Shown: piece after piece, positions 32,252 to 44,787 of the stretch
How positions within the stretch are numbered: the stretch's first letter is position 1
Layout of the letters: the number at the start of each line of letters is the position of its first letter
Assembly (NCBI GenBank): GCA_028023455.1
Contig: JAQFVV010000032.1
Span: 3,228,001 to 3,292,000 of the forward strand
Direction: 5' to 3'
DNA length: 64,000 nucleotides
DNA from: Epiperipatus broadwayi
Taxonomy: Eukaryota; Onychophora; Udeonychophora; Euonychophora; Peripatidae
The notes under the pieces: generated by a model
Told to the model about the DNA's origin: nothing
The model's input: the letters and a program-made list of their open reading frames with translations, nothing else
Database searches by the model: none
Made by a program: the position numbers and the translations under genes

Positions 32252-35200
32252 TTGCTTACTTCATCATCATCAACCATTATCAATCCACTGCAGGATAAAG
32301 GTCTCTCTAAGTTCAATGCATCTTTTCCTATCTTTAGCTTCTCTTCTCCACATCACCCCTGCACACTTTCTTATTTCATCCATCCATCTCACATGTGGTC
32401 TCTTTCTGGGTCTTTTACAATCTCTTAGAATCCAGTTTAAAATTTCAATTGTCCATCTATTATTATCTCTTTTAACAATATGTCCAGCCCAACTCCACTT
32501 CAGTCTTTTAATTTTTTCAATGAGGTCAGTAACACCTGTTTGTTCTCTTACCCATACATTGCGTTTTCGATCCCTTCTTGTTACTCCCAACATGCATCTC
32601 TCCATACTTCTTTGAGTGGTCTGAAGTTTCTGTATTGCTCTTGTATTAAGTGTCCAAGACTCAGATCCATAAGTAAAAATTGGCAAAACACATTTATTAA
32701 AAAACCTTCCTTTTCAAACACATAGGCATATTTCCTTTTAGTATCAAGTTATTTCTACCAAAAGCACTCCAACCAAGTTGAATTCCATGATTAATTTCAT
32801 CCATTATATTTCCATCTGTATTAATAATCTGACCAAGGTATTTGTAACTGTTAACTTCTTCTAACTCATAGTAATCAATCTTTATTTTCATATTTTGAGA
32901 AAATCTATTAAACATTACTTTAGTCTTTTTAACATTTATCTTTAGTCCTACTTTCCTACTTTCATCTGATAACTCCTGCAACATTTCCTGTAGCTCTAAA
33001 GCATTATTTGCAAAAACAACTACATCATCTGCAAAATCTAAATGACTTAAATAATCTCCATTTACTTTCACTCCTTTAGCTTCCCATTTTAATCCACAAA
33101 ATACTTCTTGCAGCACTGCTGTAAAAAGTTTTGGAGATATGCAGTCACCCTGTCTTACACCCTTTTCAATGTTGATTTTCCTACTATCATTATGTAATCT
33201 AATTGTTGCTGTTGCATTTTTATAAATATTCTTCAAAATATGACAATATCCTAGATCTACACCTTGATGATCCAATGCTTTAATCACTGAAAAAATGTTT
33301 ATAGAATCAAATGCCTTTTCATAGTCTACAAATCCTAAGCATAATGGCAACTCATATTCATTTGTCCTTTCTATAATTTCTTTCAATACCTGGATATGAT
33401 CTACTGTACTAAAACCACTTTTAAATCCAGCTTGTGCTCTTGGTTGGTGGAAATTCAGTGTTTTCTGTAGACAAGTTGTAATTAATAAAAATTTTGTATA
33501 AAACTGATAAAAGACTGATAGGTATGTAATTTCTAATATCTTCTTTATCACCTTTTTAAAATATTAGTACTGCATTCTTCCAATCATCTGGTACATCTTT
33601 ATCATTTAGACATTTAGTATATAACTTTGCTAAAAAATTTTCTATTTCTTCACCTGCTTCTTTTAATATATCAATCACAATTCCATCATTACCTGGAGCC
33701 TTCCCTTTCTTCATAAATTTAATTGCATGTCTCACTTCCTCATTCAAAATTCTGGGCAATTCAGAAGATATAATATGTATAGGATTCACTAGTTCTTTAT
33801 TACTATATAATTCTTGATAGAAGTCTTCTACACATTTTATGATGTCATCTTTCTTTTTAGTAATAATGCCATCTTTTTTTCTTATTGCAGATATAAATTT
33901 TCTACCAATACCAAAATGTTGTTTTACACTCTTTATACTTTTATTTTCTTCTACAGCTTTCCTTGCTAGTTGACAATTATACTTTCTTATATCATTTTCA
34001 ACTTTTTTCCGCACCATTTTACAAAATTCGAGATATTCAATATTTTTTAATGCATCATTGTTGTATATCCTCATATTCCTTCTTTTTTTCATAAATTTTC
34101 TAGTCTCAGTACAAATTTTACTGGTCAATTGCTTTTTTCTACCAGCTATTTTTGTTGCAGTTTTTAAAAGTGTATCGCTTATTTTCCTATTAATGTCATT
34201 CAAATCTGAATCATGTTCAAAATCTATTAATACTTGAGACTGATTTGTAAGTTCTAATTTAAATTCATTAGAATGTTTCTGAAGATTAGGAATATCAACT
34301 GTAAATATTGTTTTTCTTAATAATTTTTGTCTCTTTAGTTTTGCATTAACATGTATCTTACATCTTACTAATCGGTGATCACTTCCTGTGTTAAATTTAT
34401 TAAGAACACTACATTCTTGAAATATGAATTTTCGGTTAGTCAAAATATAATCCAATTCTGCTGTACCTTCATTTGGATGCTTCCATGTCCATTTCATTTT
34501 AACATTTTTCTCAAAAAAAGAATTCATAATATAAAGTTTTTCTTTTTCTGCAAACTCCACAAGTCTATGTCCTCTCTCATTTCTATTACCATAACCAAAA
34601 CTACCTACAGCATTTTCAACTTTCATTTGTTTACCAATTCTAGCATTAAAGTCCTCCCATAACAATTTTAAAATGTTGTTTACTCTGATCAAAAGCCTTT
34701 TGTACATCTATATAAAAGTCTTCTATAACTTCATCACTATGAAAACTTGTTGGGGCATAAACCTGAATTATCTTCATTTGGTATCTGCTATTAAGTTGTA
34801 AAACTAATCTTGCCACTCTGCCTGATACACCATCAATCTCCACAATGTTATTCTTCCATTTTTTATTTATAATGAATCCTACTCCACTTGTATTTCCAAT
34901 ATTTGTGCCTTTATAGTAGAGCATAGGTCCACTTTTTAAATCAATTGTTTCTTTCACCTTTTCTTCTAACTTCACAAAGTCCAATAATGTCCCATTTACT
35001 ATAAGACAGTTCTTCTTCTAACTCTTGCAATCTTCCTTCACTTGAAAGTGATCTGCAGTTGTAAGTAGTTAAATAAAAAGTCATCATCAAATGGCAGCCT
35101 GAGTCTGCAATCAGGGGATTCTTAGCACCCTCCGCCTTTGGCCACCAACCGCTGCCTTGGTTGGTGACTTTACAGCCTCCTGGGAATAAGGGCCATGATT

Positions 35201-35482
35201 TATTTTTGTCTGTCATGATTGTATATATTGAAAAAATATTCTTAAACTCGGAGGTAAGAAGTCAATAAACTCACCATGCTGGCTAATGAGTGTTGGTGAG
35301 CAGCCATCCATGTTCGTATACTATATGATTAATCACATAGTAATATCAGCTGCAACGACAAGAATGTATCGAGTGGACATTAGAAATTTGCCCTGCTCGA
35401 TTCCTTTAAGGCCTCCAAGAGGAATCAAAGGGTCTCCTTTCAGTTAATAGCAAACTTCTTTCTTAATTAAACTCCTTGCTTA
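32252..35482 (-). mobile_element. Nearly full-length RTE LINE, nested and inverted
   Basis: Minus-strand element of about 3.2 kb (about 32259-35475). Its 5' UTR (35220-35475) matches that of the 14373 copy at high identity, and its 3' end is (GAT)n like the other. TTGCTTA at 32252-32258 and 35476-35482 is a plausible 7-bp TSD. Both flanks are pieces of the older plus-strand RTE, so the insertion is within that element. The proteins are broken by several frameshifts. Confidence 0.88.
32270..35216 (-). pseudogene. RTE endonuclease-reverse transcriptase, frameshifted
   Basis: The same protein as at 14697-17653, read in at least five pieces on the minus strand: 35216-34941 (N-terminus, TYNCRSLSSEGRLQELEEEL), 34984-34646 (endonuclease middle, VYAPTSFHSDEV), 34707-33556 (endonuclease C-terminus with GSDHRLVRCKIH through KKGKAPGNDG), 33551-32697 (palm with VDYEKAFDSI, GVRQGDCISPKLF and DFADDVVVFA) and 32686-32270 (C-terminus to WIDNG). 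Breaks near 34980, 34650, 33550 and 32690 are small insertions or deletions rather than large losses. GDFNA has lost its context (VMGGL at the break). The catalytic FADD remains. Inactive, but younger than the element it interrupts. Confidence 0.93.
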
Positions 35483-35837
35483 ATTAAAGAAATTAAATAT
35501 ATGGAATTCTGTAAAATAATTGAAAATCGAGTTAATGAAGACATGTAAAATATGAATAAGCAAGAAATGCTATCTGACAAGTAGAAAAGAATGATTTAAT
35601 ATTGAAAGGAACATTGTTTCAGCAACAATAAAAAAAGTTGGCCTTTTTATTAAAAAGAGATGTGACATAATGAAGTGTAAAGAGTTCTTATATGACATCA
35701 AAGAATTTGAAAAGAAAGTCATTACTACCAGCCACTCATAAAAGAGTTTGGCAATTCTAACTACAAGATTAAAAAAAAGAGAAGACAACAAAAAAATCTA
35801 GAGATGAGCATTGCAATGATCTTTTTCAAGATAATAC

Positions 35838-36730
<893 letters not shown>

Positions 36731-37296
36731 TCCTTCAATAAATACAAAAACATCTTTGCAAAGATTTAGTATTTTAAATAAATAGATAAGATATGCAATT
36801 TTTATGAACAGCCCAGGATATGATGGGATTAAATAGATCTTAAAAGAAGCAGATGAAATATTTGGCAATAAAGATGCTTGAAAAAATTCAAAAACAATAC
36901 TGATATTTAAAAAAAATGAAAACTTGTTTGCAGAAAATTTTGAGATGTCATTAACAAAAAAAAATCTGAATTTAAAAGTGATTAAAATGCAATAAATCAC
37001 AAACAAACATTAAAAAAAATGCTATATAAATTTTAACAATGAGCCAAATTGCACTGAATTTGTAGATTTTTAAAAGGCTATTTATAAGTAATTCTGCATT
37101 GCTTAAAGCTTTCAGTATATAGGTTCAGGATATTGTCCAATTCCGATGAATGTTTATCAAAATGAAACAGCAGCTATGAGATTGCATTAAAAAGATTAAT
37201 AAAAGACGTGACTCTATATTTTCAAAATGTGTTTAATTCTATTACACAGTTTGACTTTTTTACATGATTGTAATTTGGAAGTGCAAACTAAGAAAA

Positions 37297-37547
37297 GCTT
37301 GAAAATAAAACTCTTATAGTCTTAATATAGTACGCTGAGCTTGCTTTTGATATCTTTATAATGATATCATAATCATCGCCATACAACCATAACGTTTGCC
37401 CATACTTTGAGGCTCTATTGCTAAGATTACGATATTATAAAGATATCGAAAGCATTCTGAGCATAGTATATTAAGAGTATAAGAATTCTATTTTAGGCTG
37501 TTCTTATTTCTTGCTTTGGATAAGAATTTCATTTTCAAGCTTCGAAA
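37297..37547. repeat. Small foldback element inside the old RTE
   Basis: GTCTTAATATAGTACGCTGAG (37319) and its inverted partner at about 37457-37477 start arms of about 55 bp that also share GATATCTTTATAAT. TA flanks the core on both sides. An outer inverted pair, AAGCTTGAAAATRAAAYTCTTA, lies at 37297 and about 37526-37547 with a roughly 40-base asymmetry, so the true ends are unclear. It may be a TA-targeting miniature element. Confidence 0.65.
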
Positions 37548-38429
37548 ACATTTTTAACGGTTTTAATGAAAATATTTGGTAGATTAAAATGGCAACAAAG
37601 AAAATAAAAATAAATTGTTTAGATTTATAATATAATTGTTTTTTCTATAATATTTCAGAGCTTAAGGCGATAAGTGAATGGAAAAAAGTAAGATTTTAAT
37701 CTCTTTAAGCATTTATATGCTAAAAAGATTCATGTTAATTAATGGCTCTTAAAAAACGGAGAAAATAAGAACTGATAGTCATTAATTCGAAGAATGATTT
37801 AATATAATTTCATTGGATTAGCAATACAGATGGAAGCATAATAATGAAATTAACAGTGAATTAAATTTGGATGGAATACTTTTTGGTAGAAATAATGAAT
37901 ATTAGAAGAAAATATGTCTATAAGTTTGTAAAAAAAAAAAATTTAATAATTGTGTTTTACCAGTGAGCTGAATGCTTAATAGAAGAACAATATGGAGACT
38001 TCTCATCAGCCAGCAAAGTATATTGGGAATAATATGGAGGAATGAAAACAAACATGTATAACTGACATCACTGAAAAAATTAAGGGGTTAAAACAGAGTT
38101 GGGTCAGACAAGTTTCTAGAATAGGTGAACAGTTTGTCCTACAAAGAGAAAATCAGAAAAAGACAGATGAAATAAGAATGTTTGTTAAAAATAATAGTTG
38201 AAATAATGATGATGAAATATATATACTCATAAAAAAGTTCTGTCATGAATTCAAGACTTTATATATATACATATATATATATATTGTAGATAAAGATAAA
38301 TGACTTTTTGGGCAAAACCACATATTATTTTCTATTATATACCGATATTTCGATGAACTAGCATCCGCCATTGTCAAGGTAAACTCTTGAAAGAAAATTT
38401 GTTCGATCTCAAACTGAGATGAAGCATGA

Positions 38430-38697
38430 GAATCAGTTTAAAATAGTTTAGTATTCAGAATATGAGGTTGATCAAAATGTATATCTCTCTTAGTTTTATC
38501 ATCTATTAATTTAAAGTCAATATTAGAAGACATAGATAAAATGAGAGGTTTCCATGTGAGTGGAATACATTGTGCTTCATCAGCCCTATTTAAACCAGTA
38601 GGTCTTTTTAATATTTCAATTGACTCTCTCATAGTTCTCAAATCATATCTCTTCAAATTAGCAAGCATTTTTTGCATTGTCAAAGTCAGGTTTGTGA
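38430..38697 (-). pseudogene. Penelope-like element C-terminal fragment (left copy)
   Basis: The minus-strand frame of about 80 codons reads through DLRTMRESIEILKRPTGLNR and ADEAQCIPLTWKPLIL. This matches the segment after the GIY-YIG endonuclease in Penelope-like proteins (REAIEI...NR...LS..W.P). No reverse transcriptase or catalytic GIY-YIG residues are present because the copy begins downstream of them. The poly-A slip in GCAAAAAATGC relative to the other copy shifts its first residues. Confidence 0.75.
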
Positions 38698-38706
38698 CCA
38701 ATTTCT

Positions 38707-38960
38707 TCACAAACCTGACTTTGACAATGCAAAAATGCTTGCTAATTTGAAGAGCTATGATTTGAGAACTATGAGAGAATCAAGTGAAATATTAAAGAGA
38801 TCTACTGGTTTAAATAGGGCTGATGAAGCACAATGTATTTCACTCACATGGAAACCTCTCATTTTATCTATGTCTTCTAATATTGACTTTAAATTAATAG
38901 ATGGTAAAACTAAGAGAAATATACATTTTGATCAACCTGATTCTCATACTTCATCTCACA
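38707..38960 (+). pseudogene. Penelope-like element C-terminal fragment (right copy)
   Basis: Mirror copy of the left fragment on the plus strand: HKPDFDNAKMLANLKSYDLR, TMRESSEILKRSTGLNRADE, then LTWKPLILSMSSNIDFKLID. It extends further into HTSSHTQSC-type residues before the 3' terminus. Differences from the left copy are mostly single bases (RESIEI/RESSEI, KRP/KRS), so the two come from closely related templates rather than one identical copy. Confidence 0.75.
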
Positions 38961-39109
38961 CTCAGTCATGTTACAGTTTGAGATTGAATAAATTTTCTTT
39001 CAAGAGTTTACCTTGACAATGGCGGATGCTAGTTTGTTGAAATATCGGTATATAATAGAAAATAACACATGGGTTTTGCCCAAAAAGTCATTTGTCTACA
39101 TCATACAAC

Positions 39110-40160
39110 CATGAAAACATTAAATATAATATTGTAGATAATTATATACATACAGTATACAAAATACAACTATAAACTTTTAAGACCTTTTAGTTATGTA
39201 GATGTATTTCAAATTATGGTTTAAACAATACTTGACCAGTAAATAAAAAATAGATTCTTATAACTTTTAAAACCAAGAATAAACAATACATAGAGATTTT
39301 AAAAAAGGCTAAATTTCTTTCATGGATTAGAAGACAATATTTTGTAAAAAAGTAATGGATAATTCTGGGCTTACTAAGAAGAAAGCTCAAACGCTAGAAA
39401 TTACTGGATTAATTCACTTGGCTTAGCCTAATAAAGAAAAAAAAATCTCAGATTTATTTAAATGAACGGTTCAGTTCAAACTGATATAACTAATTATGAC
39501 ACATGACTATGTATATATATTAGTAATTATAGTTTATGATAGACTTTTTAGCTCCCATATGTGGTATGCGTTTTTATTAAATACGTCAATTATCATTGAG
39601 GTTTTTAATGCGAACTGAAGATTATTTCACTTAAAAACACAATATATCTCTGTGAATATATATATTTTCAACAAATGTATAGTAAATTGGAGTTTAATTT
39701 TTTTTCTTTAATTATAATTTATCATAATATTTCATCGATATTGTTTTAATTGATAGTTTATATTACATTTTTAACATTGTATTTTATTTATTTGAATTTT
39801 CTAAAAGTCATATTAATAAATAAATAATGATTGTATCATTTTAAAAGGGAAAATATAAAAGAAAGTAATATTATAAAATACTTATAATCGAAATTGTTGG
39901 ATTATTCCTATTAATATTCCAATATTAAAATTAAGTGACTTTATGAAATAAATTCTGTCCCCAATAGATTGGTAGGAAATCAAATGTTTGTTTTAAATTT
40001 GAATAGCTGTTAAACATCAAAAGTGCCAATTTGAATTTTTAAAATAGTCATAGAATTCTCTCAAGGAGTATGTTTGGGATACAAGTAAGTTTATATTTGG
40101 AATTACCTAATAAAAATCCTAACTAATCTGACAAATAATTACGTTATTAATAATTTAAAG
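39110..40160. other. AT-rich DNA between elements, nothing recognised
   Basis: No coding motif or repeat pair was found; short open frames only. Confidence 0.45.
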
Positions 40161-40163
40161 AGG

Positions 40164-40633
40164 TGTTATATCTCAACTTACCTTCAATTAATGGATTAGT
40201 CCAAATTCCATCTTATCTTGATCGAATTGAGTATTCATTGCTACAGACCAACGATATATGAATAGATAATATATATCCAATATCAGAAATAGGCCATTGG
40301 GTGATGTTGCTTCTATCATTAAAGATGAGGATCTGGGTATATATAGGCAGACCAGTTGGATGTAAAGTCAGAGAACAACAAATTATTAATAGAGCTGATG
40401 GCAGTACATAAAATGACTACAATGAGATAAGTTCACACTAAAAATGGAAGCTGCTACAATATAAAGTATAAACAAGGCAAACTGTCATGGTGTAACTGGA
40501 AGTTTTAGATAAATCTAGAAGAATATCTAAAATCCCTCACAGTAATGATTGCATAGCAACTAAATGCTATACCAAGCTAGTGTATCAGGTATTCGATATA
40601 CCAAAATTTTTTTTATATAATCAAAACACAACA
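40164..40633 (+). repeat. 5' LTR of the gypsy-like element
   Basis: TG start and CA end. Similarity to 42438-42909 begins and stops at these bases. The TATATATAGG segment near 40339 aligns with TATAAATAGG at about 42617 in the other LTR, a likely TATA box position. Confidence 0.8.
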
Positions 40634-40941
40634 GATTTGGTGCAGTCATGACAGAATCTTATTCCCATGAGTTGTGCAATGAATTACAAAAAAATGACAG
40701 GTAATAAAATAAAAATTAAGAGTGATTACTTCTATTAATAGTGTTTATTTGCTTTTGAAGACAAGATTAGATTTATTTCATTAAACAATGCAATGCTGAC
40801 AATCTAGAAGATTGAACGCTATTAATAAAATTACATAATCAAAGAAAAGAAGTAAATCTTTATAGAGTTAGAGTGGTTATCTATTTTCTATAAAGAAAAC
40901 TTGGAATATTTTTTCTCTCATGGCAGAAAAAAAAAATCAAA

Positions 40942-41640
40942 ATGGATACAATTGCTTTATTAGAAGAATCCGATATGATTTATCCTAAAAATTGGCTGAC
41001 TTACAGAGATCAAGTGCTTTTCTATATGCAAGCTAATCAAATAAAAAAGCCTGAATTAAAATTAGCACATTTGTATCTATCTGCAGATCTCAAACATACA
41101 ACATCTTAAATACCCAAGCAATGCATATACTTCCAACTGAGCTTGCTATAGACCAAGCACTATCTTTACTAACAGCATTTTCTTTCATAAACTCCCAGCG
41201 ATAATTCAGAGATGTCATTTCAGTCTCTGTATGCAAAGTGAGGTGGAAAAAGTTAGAGATTTTGTTTTTAAGCTCAGGTAGCTTGCAATTAACTGCAAAT
41301 TTGGTAATTTTTTAAATGAAGCTCTGAGAGACAATTTTCTTTGTGGAATGATAGGGTCAAGCAGTTTATGAACTCTGATATGTTTTATTCAGCCACTGAA
41401 GTTTCTTTAGCAGAGTCATCAGTGAGTCAAATAGGTTCATTGAAGAAAATGGATTATAAAACTAACTTTGGTACCCAGCTGACAATAGAAAAACTACTTA
41501 AATAAATTGATAAAATGATTGAAAAATCTTGCTATAAATGTGATAAATCAAGCATGCACACACAAATGTCCATATTGATATATTGAGTGTAGATATAGCA
41601 AGCATGACTGTCACATAGAAGCTTTTTGTTTTAACAAATC
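40942..41640 (+). pseudogene. Gag remnant of the gypsy-like element
   Basis: Reading with frame changes from ATG 40942 gives an LLEESDMIYPKNWLTYRDQV capsid start. After a stop at about 41108 it continues with a capsid C-terminal half recognisable from an FVRKLRKLA-like block, CKFGDFLNEALRDNF and LCGM (about 41240-41355). Near 41530 a CCHC knuckle (CYKC..SS..H....C) follows, with a second degraded one behind it. These are the Ty3/gypsy gag features: capsid, then zinc knuckles. Stops and shifts are frequent and nothing downstream reads as protease or polymerase. Confidence 0.7.
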
Positions 41641-42437
41641 CCTCAGAAAAGAATGGGAAAAGTCCAATCCCCAAAAAAATGCAAAAATCAAATAATATCA
41701 ATGCCTATATAAATTATGTGAGTGGCATTGATTCTACATTCAAATTCAAAATTGTTATTACACCAATAATAATGAACTTTCTAACTGGGTTTACAGTGTT
41801 TATTGTGTCAAAAAATATGTTGGCTATTTATTATTAATAAAAAAAATAATCATTGACTGCAGCATAACAGGAAAGTGATTATTGATTATCAAGACAACTA
41901 ATATCACTCTTGGGCTAAAACAATTTATTTGCCTTTTGTTGGGTCTGCTGGTAAGCATATCAATTTATTAGGTTTATGACTGGTTCAATCACTTGGGCTT
42001 TACATGATTAAATTGAACCAGCTCTTAAAAATAAAATAAAAAGAGTCTATCCAGAAATGATTGATAATATACTGGGGGTGAATTCTTAGAAATACATGAA
42101 AATAAAAGTGCTAAAATGTAGATAGGTGGTCAAATCCTATACCATATGTTCAAGGAAATCACGAAATAGTTTCCAGTAATTGTAGACAAATTAAAATGAT
42201 TGCAAAAAGTGGTTGTTCAAACAGCTGATGGACAGCTACCCCACAGACATGGGAACCAGATAAGCTTGAATAATGCATCACCAACAAACAGTGAAAATTC
42301 ACCGATCTGGATCTATAAATTTCAAAGTCATCAGATTTACAAATGAAAAAGATCTGCTGGTAGTCACTGAACTGAGAAAGCCACAAAGTGATGAAATGAC
42401 TACATTTTCAGGACTAATTTTAACCAGAGAGAGGGAA

Positions 42438-42909
42438 TATTATATTTCAGCTTACTATCAACTAGTAGACTAATCCAGGTTTTATCTTATCTTGATCAGA
42501 TCAATTACTTATTGCTACAGACTAATATAAATAGACAAGATATGTCCAATAACAGAAACAAGCCAATGAGAGATGATGCTTAGTGAATCCAACTTATTAT
42601 AGATGGGGATCTGGCTATAAATAGGCAGTCCAGTTACTGTTAGAACTGAATGGCAGTACATATGTTCACTATTAAAGCAGTAAGATATGCTGAACTGGAA
42701 GCTGCTAGATGATAAACTAAACACAAGGAAAGCTGTCACAGAAAAACTGGAACTGATACCAAAACCTACAATAGAAGCAAGATAAGCTGTCTACAGAAAA
42801 ATCCAAAGTTCCTTATAACAATAGTGGCACAACAACTAAAAATTACACCAAATCAATGTATCAGACATATGGCATAGCAAACATTATTGTATATAATCAA
42901 AACACAACA
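42438..42909 (+). repeat. 3' LTR of the gypsy-like element
   Basis: Starts TATTATATTTCAG (TG mutated to TA) directly after the polypurine tract and ends CACAACA. It contains TATAAATAGG at about 42617. Confidence 0.8.
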
Positions 42910-43739
42910 AAGAACACATAATTTTTTCTTCTTAGTTGATTATTAAAACTTCACAAGCGAGATAGGAATTTATAGATAAAGTTCAAGAACTGATAATAAA
43001 TTTAAGAATTATTGATGAATTAAAATTGGCAACTTTATTCTTTTTATAGAAGCCATTGAAAATGTCATACAAATCTGAAAATTGATATCATTGTTTGGCA
43101 TTCATTTGTATGTATTATTTGTTTATTTATTTATTGTCTCTTAAAGTTGAAATGGTCATATTTGTTTGTTAGTGGTCGCTGATATTGACCTCGTATGTAT
43201 CTTGAACAGATAAAAAAAATTATTGATGAAGTTAAATCTGGTTTTTGTAATCTTAAAAATTAAAAGATTATAAATTCTGATAAGATCCCTAGAGATGTTT
43301 AAATTCACCTGTGATGCGTCCGTTTCAGAAGTATTTTCATTGCTTTAGGATTATATGTACTCATAAAAATGTGCCATCTATTTTAGAAAGCCTTTTATTA
43401 TTACAATTTACAAAAATGCTGCCAATGAAAGAAAATAATTATAATTTTCTTAGAATAACATTTTATTATTCACAGTAGTAAAAACACCAGACCTTTTATT
43501 GAATAGTTTGTTTTCAGACATAGAAAAGTGATTATTAAATTCTGAGTAGGATTTTGGATAATCAACAATATATTTTGTATCAGGCACATACACTTTTATA
43601 AATAAATAATTAAATGTTTTATTGGCCAGGAGTTAATAAAAAATTTGAGAAGAGATAGAGCTAAACTGGATTTCATGGATTTTGTGCCCCTGAGTTTACC
43701 ATTCTATATTTTCACAAAACCATAAATAATTGTTTTATC
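42910..43739. other. AT-rich DNA, probably more decayed LINE
   Basis: No frame is readable with confidence. It lies directly upstream of reverse-transcriptase remains at about 43745 in the same orientation and may be the decayed 5' part of that LINE. Confidence 0.4.
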
Positions 43740-44220
43740 AATTTTGTCAAGCCATTTGATTTTGTTCGTTGAGAAGATTTTTAACAATGTTTGAAAATAT
43801 GTGGTTGTTTATAAAAATTTATTCATATTACATAACTGTTACATGATTATATGAGAGGAAATTATACAGCTGAATAGCACAAAACATTCAAAACTGGTGT
43901 TAAGCAAGGATATTTAATAGCTTAAATTTAAGATTTCCATTTTATAACAAGAGAAAGTGATATTATTGATTGGAGAATAGCATAAAACACTTAAAATCAA
44001 AATTGGTGTTAAACAAGGATGTTTATTAGCTTAAATTTAAAATCATTTTATGATATACTTTGGTAGTAGGTTTTTAAATTTGACCTGATTAAAACTAAGT
44101 ACTTATTTTTTTTTTTGACTTTTAGGTTTACTATATGTTGATGAATATGCTATTCTCACCAATATAGAGCAATCTATGCAAAAGTTATATTAAATCCTCT
44201 ATACTTATTATGAATTAATG
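43740..44220 (+). pseudogene. Decayed non-LTR retrotransposon reverse transcriptase
   Basis: Plus-strand reading with stops gives NFVKPFDFVR (from a DF.KAFDSV catalytic block, Asp lost) at about 43741. Then come a TGVKQG block at about 43900, a second TGVKQGCLLA at about 44007, and LLYVDEYAIL at about 44130 where YADD should be (A and second D replaced). The KTFKTGVKQG block and the following about 100 bp are present twice (about 43870-43930 and 43980-44045), an internal duplication. The spacing is that of a CR1/L1-like LINE rather than the RTE family elsewhere in the window. Inactive. Confidence 0.65.
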
Positions 44221-44317
44221 GTTTTTTTTTTTTAAAAAAAACAGGAATTTTGTGAGTCAGCAATATGGAAAAAAAAATCACATGATCACCATTTCTTATG
44301 CTTTCTCATAACTGTTA

Positions 44318-44515
44318 TTAAAACAGGAAAAATTCTCCATACAGTAGTGCAGGTATAGTGCTCTCAGATCCAAGTCTCCTCACTGACAAAAGCCACAAAC
44401 CAGAAACTAGTCTGGGGATATTGGATGAGTAGATACTAGATAGGGATTTTATGCACAAGCCTTCTGGCATCCATTGATTACTCTGCCTTGCACTGAGTGG
44501 CACTATGGGGAGAGT
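44318..44515 (-). repeat. Dispersed repeat, inverted copy of 25780-26010
   Basis: On the minus strand this reads GCAGAGTAATCAATGGATGC, CAGAAGGCTTGTGCATAAAA and CCCCAGACTAGTTTCTGG, matching the repeat near 25.9 kb at about 85-90%. The 61-codon minus-strand frame here is part of the repeat and resembles no known protein. Confidence 0.8.
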
Positions 44516-44787
44516 TTTGCCTGTTTTAAAAAATATTCAGTGACTTTTAGATTTCATAATTTTTAGAATGAGAATTTGAATTAAAAATGCGATGTTTTAA
44601 ATAATATGTATTTTATAAAAAAATTTAAATATAACATATATGACTTAGTCAACATTTATATTATTCAAAATCTTAAGGAATGCTCTAATAGCATAAGTTG
44701 GGGACTAGACAAAGCAACACTCGCATATATCAGTCAAGAATCATTACTCAAAAGATTGTAGGCTGTTATATATATATATATATATAT

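Larger units (their letters stand above)
38285..39102. mobile_element. Inverted pair of Penelope-like element 3' ends
   Basis: Two arms of about 400 bp (38285-38697 and 38707-39102) are inverted copies, about 90% or more identical by eye, around a 9-base centre (38698-38706). The innermost 19-bp arms (GTCAAAGTCAGGTTTGTGA and its complement) are perfect. Each arm reads outward. It first encodes the C-terminal tail of a Penelope-like protein, then a non-coding terminus with TTGACAATGGCGGATGCTAG, a GAAATATCGGTATATAA motif, and TTGCCCAAAAAGTCATTT. Inverted, 5'-truncated copies are a known habit of Penelope-like elements. A TA run (38264-38284) abuts the left arm. Confidence 0.8.
40164..42909 (+). 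mobile_element. Decayed LTR retrotransposon, Ty3/gypsy-like
   Basis: Two direct repeats of about 470 bp bound the element: 40164-40633 (TGTTATATCTCA ... CACAACA) and 42438-42909 (TATTATATTTCA ... CACAACA). They share CTTATCTTGATC, ATTGCTACAGAC, ATAGGCAG and the ATATAATCAAAACACAACA end; divergence is roughly 25-30%. A primer-binding-site-like TGGTGCAGTCATGAC begins five bases after the first LTR, and a polypurine tract (AGAGAGAGGGAA) ends directly before the second. The 1.8-kb interior carries gag remnants but no recognisable reverse transcriptase or integrase, so it is internally deleted. No clear TSD. Confidence 0.8.

Noticed and set aside
40157-42913. AAAGA as TSD of the gypsy-like element
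   Set aside because: AAAGA occurs at 40157-40161 and 42909-42913, but using it would move the ends away from the TG/CA positions supported by the LTR alignment; treated as chance.
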